This document shows positions 6,145-9,370 of a DNA stretch of 9,370 nt, one piece after another. This stretch comes from Bacteroidaceae bacterium. GTDB taxonomy: Bacteria > Bacteroidota > Bacteroidia > Bacteroidales > Bacteroidaceae. The translations under genes and the position numbers were made by a program. The notes beneath the pieces are model-generated. The model was not told the DNA's origin. It did not search any database and was given only the letters and a program-made list of their open reading frames with translations. Positions within the stretch are counted from its first letter, which is position 1. Every line of letters starts with the position of its first letter. Location: contig JALNVG010000085.1 in assembly GCA_023227685.1 (NCBI GenBank), forward strand, positions 1-9,370. Reading direction: 5' to 3'.

Positions 6145-7077
6145 TCAATTATTATTTTCTTTGGGAGAATCAACAGAAACAGCCACAGCTTCTACAGCCT
6201 TCGGAGTTTCTATCGTTTTAGTAGAATCAACTTCTTCAACAACCGCGATTTTCGGTTTGTGAGGAGGAAAATTCAATTCAACAATGGCATGTTGCGGACA
6301 AACATCTACACATTTTCTGCAAGACTTGCAAACATTAGGATCTATATATGCCAAATTATTTTCAAGCGTAATAGCACCGAAAGGACATACTTTCACACAT
6401 TTACCACAACCTATACAACTGACTTCACAAGCCTTTTTGGCAATAGGTCCCCTATCTTTATTTACACAAGAGACATAGACACGGCGAGATTTCTTTCCCT
6501 TCGGACGAACCTCAATTATATTTCTCGGACAAGCTTTTACACAAGCACCACAAGATGTACACTTATCTTCGTCAACCTCGGGAAGTCCGGTTACCGGATT
6601 CATATGGATTGCATCAAATTGGCAAGCATTCACACAATCACCGCCTCCCAAGCAACCATAACTACATCCGGTTTCTCCACCATAAAGCAAAGAAGTTATA
6701 GCACAAGATCGCGTACCGTCATTGCGACTTACAAGTGGACGATGCTCACATGTACCGTTACATCTCACAACAGCAACTGTAGGCTCAGCCTCTTCCACTT
6801 CAAGTCCGAGAATTGATGCAACCTTCGTCATAACCGGCTGACCACCAACCGTGCAGTACTTACCTTGCAAGGAACCAGCTTTTACACAAGCATTTGCAAA
6901 GCCACTACAACCGGGGTAACCACAACCACCACAATTAGCTTGAGGCAAAACCTTAGCCACTTCTGTAATTCGAGGGTCTTCAAACACAGCAAACTTCTTA
7001 GAAGCCAAAAATAAGATAAGCGCTGAAATCAACGCTATGGCACCTAAAGAAATTACTGCAATTAGAATCAAATTCAT
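6145..7077 (-). CDS. rnfB: Rnf complex multi-cluster iron-sulfur subunit RnfB (long form)
   Basis: RnfB is the entry point for electrons from reduced ferredoxin. A single N-terminal membrane anchor (about 5-25) is followed by the four-Cys 4Fe-4S domain with NCGGCGYPGCSGFA (48-61; Cys49, 52, 57 and 75). A ferredoxin-like region follows. Its cysteines include C138-x3-C142-x5-C148-x3-C152, then three CxxCxxCxxxCP motifs at 173-183, 221-231 and 250-260. Further cysteines lie at 64, 106, 110, 125, 204 and 217, 26 in all. At 310 residues it is much longer than the about 190-residue E. coli RsxB and matches the long RnfB of strict anaerobes. The last 40 residues are a Pro/Val/Glu-rich tail without cysteines, probably disordered. 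It starts 7 nt after rseC. The exact number of clusters (probably five or six) is inferred from cysteine spacing. Confidence 0.96.
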   Translation of the reverse strand: MNLILIAVISLGAIALISALILFLASKKFAVFEDPRITEVAKVLPQANCGGCGYPGCSGFANACVKAGSLQGKYCTVGGQPVMTKVASILGLEVEEAEPTVAVVRCNGTCEHRPLVSRNDGTRSCAITSLLYGGETGCSYGCLGGGDCVNACQFDAIHMNPVTGLPEVDEDKCTSCGACVKACPRNIIEVRPKGKKSRRVYVSCVNKDRGPIAKKACEVSCIGCGKCVKVCPFGAITLENNLAYIDPNVCKSCRKCVDVCPQHAIVELNFPPHKPKIAVVEEVDSTKTIETPKAVEAVAVSVDSPKENNN

Positions 7078-7084
7078 AATCTTA

Positions 7085-7507
7085 CTATTTTTTTATTGGT
7101 TTTATTGTAAATGAAAATTGTTTCTTTAAAGCAGATTTATTCAGCGACAAAATAAAATAGAAAACAGCCACTATACCTAAAGATAAAGCAGAAGCCACTA
7201 ACTCGTTATCTAGCAAAGCGATAAAAGCAAACAGCGAAACAATAAGAAGCAGAAACGGTACAACAAAAGCTATACCAACCGCCTTTAACCCCATTGATGT
7301 TCGCCCCACTAGTTCCACTTCATCACCCTTTTTATAAGGAGATGTATCGGAAACTGTTACATCAACCATTTTTTCTTTGCTGTCAGACGACGAACAAAGC
7401 CCCTTTGCTCCACACGTAGCGCAGGCAGAAACTTGTATTATTTTCACTGAGACACAGGTACCTTGAATATCATTCACGATACCAGTATGTATAATTGAAT
7501 TATCCAT
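7085..7507 (-). CDS. rseC: RseC/MucC family protein (SoxR-reducing system type)
   Basis: This small membrane protein is of the RseC/MucC family. In E. coli, RseC works with the Rsx (Rnf-like) complex to keep the redox sensor SoxR reduced, and rseC also belongs to the sigma-E locus. Position at the head of an rnf operon is the usual arrangement in Bacteroidetes. The 140 residues carry a conserved cysteine cluster C29-x2-C32-x5-C38 (plus Cys18) in the N-terminal soluble part, and two membrane helices at about 74-98 and 103-122. The C-terminus is basic. The Cys set could bind a metal or Fe-S centre or act in thiol exchange; the sequence does not decide. A direct role in sigma-E regulation is unlikely here because no rseA/rpoE neighbours are seen. 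A predicted promoter lies immediately upstream. Assembly or electron delivery for Rnf is the most economical inference. Confidence 0.87.
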   Translation of the reverse strand: MDNSIIHTGIVNDIQGTCVSVKIIQVSACATCGAKGLCSSSDSKEKMVDVTVSDTSPYKKGDEVELVGRTSMGLKAVGIAFVVPFLLLIVSLFAFIALLDNELVASALSLGIVAVFYFILSLNKSALKKQFSFTIKPIKK

Positions 7508-7535
7508 TTTGCAAACTACACTTTACAATTGGCCA

Positions 7536-7543
7536 CAAAATTA
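7536..7543 (-). promoter_or_regulatory. Probable promoter (-7 element) of the rseC-rnf operon
   Basis: The minus strand reads TAATTTTG at 7543-7536, an exact TAnnTTTG match to the Bacteroides -7 element. Transcription would start about 20 nt before the rseC ATG at 7507. The -33 position (about 7563-7567) holds only a T-rich TCTT/CTTT and no perfect TTTG, so the promoter may be weak or regulated. The -33 region lies inside the inverted repeat 7556-7587, which could make that repeat an operator. Confidence 0.45.
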
Positions 7544-7555
7544 GATATTTTTTAT

Positions 7556-7587
7556 GAATAAAAAAGAGATACGAGACTTTTTTATTC
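7556..7587 (-). repeat. 11-bp perfect inverted repeat in the rmlB-rseC gap
   Basis: GAATAAAAAAG (7556-7566) and CTTTTTTATTC (7577-7587) are perfect complements around a 10-nt loop. As minus-strand RNA this is an A/U-only stem apart from the G-C pairs at its two ends. The U-rich 3' arm could help terminate rmlB transcription. As DNA it overlaps the -33 region of the predicted rnf promoter, so it could instead be a protein-binding site. The stem is weak, so terminator function alone is uncertain. Confidence 0.45.
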
Positions 7588-7605
7588 GTACACGCAGATT
7601 TATAC

Positions 7606-7639
7606 TTGATAAAAACACACTTTGAAGTATTTTTATCAA
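7606..7639 (-). terminator. Inverted repeat downstream of rmlB, possible terminator
   Basis: TTGATAAAAA (7606-7615) and TTTTTATCAA (7630-7639) are perfect complements around 14 nt. On the minus strand the stem can extend inward by three pairs, one of them G-U. It lies about 65 nt beyond the rmlB stop and upstream of the rnf promoter, the expected place for the end of the rhamnose-gene transcript. There is no clean U-tract after the stem, so termination is inferred from position more than from structure. Confidence 0.4.
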
Positions 7640-7702
7640 AATTCACAGAACGCCCAATATACTTCTTATCGATTTTGTTGTCGCAGAACAGATGGTTAAC
7701 TT

Positions 7703-8776
7703 TTATCTATTCTTATACATGTCTTCATAATATTTCTGATAGGCTCCGGAGGTGATATGATCCATCCATGCTTGATTATCCAAATACCAGCGAACGGTTT
7801 TTTCTATACCTTCTTCAAATTGCAAACTCGGCTCCCAACCCAATTCGTTTTTGAGTTTGGTAGAATCAATGGCATACCTCAGATCATGCCCTTTACGATC
7901 GGTTACATGTGTAATAAGTTTTAAGGAATGACCTTCCTCATAACCAAGAAGACGATCAACGGTTTTGATAATTACCTTAATCAAATCAATATTCTTCCAT
8001 TCATTAAATCCTCCTATATTATAAGTGTCTGCCGTCTTACCTTCGTGAAAAACCAGATCGATAGCCCGTGCATGATCGACAACATATAACCAATCGCGCA
8101 CATTTTCGCCCTTTCCATAAACCGGTAGCGGTTTACCATGACGGATATTATTGATAAATAGAGGAATCAACTTCTCGGGAAACTGATAAGGACCATAATT
8201 ATTCGAACAATTCGTAATAATGGTCGGCATACCGTAAGTATCATGGAAAGCTCTTACAAAATGATCCGCGCTTGCCTTACTGGCCGAATATGGACTATGA
8301 GGCAGATATTTCGTATCCTCCGTAAAGAGCGTACCGTCAAACGCCAACGCCCCATACACCTCATCGGTAGAAATCTGATAATACCGTTTCCCCTCAAAAC
8401 CTGTAGCAGAAGCCTCCCAGCTCAACTTTGCCGCCTGAAGTAACGTAAGCGTACCCATCACATTCGTATGCGCAAAAGTAAACGGATCCTTAATGCTTCT
8501 ATCCACATGACTCTCAGCAGCCAGATTAATCACACCGTCGATTTGATAAGTTTTAAATAGCTCCATCATCTTATCAAAATCACAGATATCTGCCTTTACG
8601 AAAGTATAATTCGGAGCGTTTTCTACATCTTTCAGATTAGCCAAATTGCCGGCATAAGTCAACTTATCCAGATTGATTATATGATATTCAGGATACTTTG
8701 TAACAAACAAGCGTACCACATGGTTGCCTATAAATCCGGCACCACCGGTAATCATTATATTTCTTTTGTATTCCAT
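7703..8776 (-). CDS. rmlB: dTDP-glucose 4,6-dehydratase RmlB
   Basis: RmlB catalyses the second step of dTDP-L-rhamnose synthesis, converting dTDP-glucose to dTDP-4-keto-6-deoxyglucose with bound NAD+ in the cytoplasm. The 357 residues match the family length. The Rossmann motif GGAGFIG is at 11-17 and NLAAESHVDRSI at 84-95. The catalytic STDEVYG is at 136-142, where Thr137, Asp138 and Glu139 are the family's dehydration residues. Tyr163 and Lys167 form the YxxxK pair in SPYSASKASADH. The NNYGPYQFPEKLIP motif (192-205) and RDWLYVVDHARAI (227-239) match sugar-nucleotide binding segments of RmlB. It follows rmlD by 12 nt, so the two are co-transcribed. The product could also feed other 6-deoxysugars (for example dTDP-linked amino sugars), but the rmlD neighbour favours rhamnose. 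Confidence 0.96.
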   Translation of the reverse strand: MEYKRNIMITGGAGFIGNHVVRLFVTKYPEYHIINLDKLTYAGNLANLKDVENAPNYTFVKADICDFDKMMELFKTYQIDGVINLAAESHVDRSIKDPFTFAHTNVMGTLTLLQAAKLSWEASATGFEGKRYYQISTDEVYGALAFDGTLFTEDTKYLPHSPYSASKASADHFVRAFHDTYGMPTIITNCSNNYGPYQFPEKLIPLFINNIRHGKPLPVYGKGENVRDWLYVVDHARAIDLVFHEGKTADTYNIGGFNEWKNIDLIKVIIKTVDRLLGYEEGHSLKLITHVTDRKGHDLRYAIDSTKLKNELGWEPSLQFEEGIEKTVRWYLDNQAWMDHITSGAYQKYYEDMYKNR

Positions 8777-8788
8777 GCTATAAATTTT

Positions 8789-9370
8789 TTATTTTTTCAA
8801 TTCAGTAATACATTTCTTCAGAGAATCCATCCAATACGGTACCTTAACTCCAAAGGTGGCTTTCAATTTCGACTTGTCCAACACAGAGAAATTAGGGCGT
8901 TTCACCTTACTCGGAAACTCATCACTATGACAAGGCTGAATATCACAGGTATTTCCACTCAATGAAGCTATTGCTACGGCAAAATCATACCACGAACAAA
9001 CACCTTCGTTGCTGAAATGATAAATTCCCTGTTTGCCGAGCTGATTTGTTTCAATCACGTAACCGATCAACTTTGCCAGGTCGCCTGCATAAGTTGGTGT
9101 ACCCACTTGATCAAATACGACTTTGAGACTATCTTTGTCAGCCGTTAATTTCTGCATTGTCTTGACAAAGTTCTTGCCAAACGGAGAATACAACCACGCC
9201 GTGCGAAAGATAATATATTTACATCCGGAATTAATTATACACTGTTCACCGGCCAATTTCGTCCTGCCATAAGCTCCAAGCGGATTTGTTTCCCAGCTTT
9301 CCAGACAAGGAGTAGTCCGGTCACCTTGAAACACATAATCCGTAGAAATATGAATTAAAGTCGCATCGGC
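8789..9370 (-). CDS. rmlD: dTDP-4-dehydrorhamnose reductase RmlD, 5' end missing (runs off the right edge)
   Basis: RmlD catalyses the last step of dTDP-L-rhamnose synthesis, NAD(P)H-dependent reduction of dTDP-4-keto-rhamnose. The frame is open from the right edge to a TAA at 8791-8789, giving 193 residues. The normal length is near 285-300, so about 90-100 N-terminal residues, including the nucleotide-binding glycine motif, lie outside. In the visible part, HISTDYVFQGD at fragment residues 7-17 carries the conserved Ser/Thr of the active site. GAYGRTKLAGEQ at 32-43 gives the catalytic pair Tyr34 and Lys38. HFSNEGVCSWYDFA further on is a typical RmlD segment. The GTG at 9334-9332 encodes the Val of STDYVF and is not a start codon. 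The gene order rmlD-rmlB agrees with the rhamnose clusters of Bacteroides; rmlA and rmlC would be expected upstream. Confidence 0.95.
   Translation of the reverse strand, partial: ADATLIHISTDYVFQGDRTTPCLESWETNPLGAYGRTKLAGEQCIINSGCKYIIFRTAWLYSPFGKNFVKTMQKLTADKDSLKVVFDQVGTPTYAGDLAKLIGYVIETNQLGKQGIYHFSNEGVCSWYDFAVAIASLSGNTCDIQPCHSDEFPSKVKRPNFSVLDKSKLKATFGVKVPYWMDSLKKCITELKK

Noticed and set aside
6070..6816. A 248-codon open frame on the plus strand opposite rnfB and the start of rnfC
   Set aside because: It is antisense to two motif-rich, certain genes. Its translation is low-complexity (rich in Ser, Thr, Arg, Phe, Tyr) with no recognisable domain, as expected for the reverse complement of Cys- and Lys-rich coding sequence.
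7508..7702. FMN or other riboswitch in front of the rseC-rnf operon
   Set aside because: The predicted leader is only about 20 nt, and the gap lacks the conserved multi-helix motifs of flavin riboswitches; only simple A/T-rich inverted repeats are seen.
9332..9334. GTG as the start of rmlD
   Set aside because: The frame continues upstream to the edge, and this GTG encodes the Val in the conserved STDYVF active-site motif, so the true start lies outside the window.

Overview
The window reads as core chromosome of a Bacteroidales bacterium, most likely Bacteroides or a close relative. Three things point there. Two upstream regions carry the Bacteroides-type -7 element TAnnTTTG, one of them with a TTTG at -33. 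The leaders are A/T-rich with little Shine-Dalgarno signal. The RnfB is of the long multi-cluster type and follows an RseC-family gene. The identification is by motif and family recognition only. Every convincing gene lies on the minus strand, so transcription runs from right to left.

Layout in transcription order. (1) 9370-7703: the 3' part of rmlD (dTDP-4-dehydrorhamnose reductase, cut by the right edge), then a complete rmlB (dTDP-glucose 4,6-dehydratase). These are steps of dTDP-L-rhamnose synthesis for surface polysaccharide. (2) 7702-7508: a non-coding gap with two A/T-rich inverted repeats and a likely promoter. (3) 7507-1945: rseC-rnfB-rnfC-rnfD-rnfG-rnfE-rnfA, tightly packed (gaps of 5 to 19 nt and one 4-nt overlap). 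It encodes a complete membrane-bound ferredoxin:NAD+ oxidoreductase (Rnf) plus a small Cys-containing RseC/MucC membrane protein. (4) 1897-863: galE (UDP-glucose 4-epimerase), 47 nt after rnfA with no visible promoter, so probably read with the rnf operon. (5) 862-630: a non-coding gap with two consecutive hairpins after galE, then a good Bacteroides-type promoter. (6) 629-1: an unrecognised, probably all-helical protein running off the left edge.

How the genes work together: RnfB accepts electrons from reduced ferredoxin through its Fe-S clusters. Electrons cross the membrane through RnfA/RnfE (paired conserved cysteines) and the covalently bound flavins of RnfD and RnfG, and return to RnfC to reduce NAD+, while Na+ or H+ is exported. 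The rml and gal genes on either side supply nucleotide sugars for envelope glycans; no biochemical link to Rnf is visible.

I do not see a mobile element, CRISPR array, RNA gene or clearly new system. The points most worth a second look are a second flavinylation-like motif in the RnfG tail, the unknown left-edge gene, the paired hairpins in both intergenic regions, and galE attached to the rnf operon.
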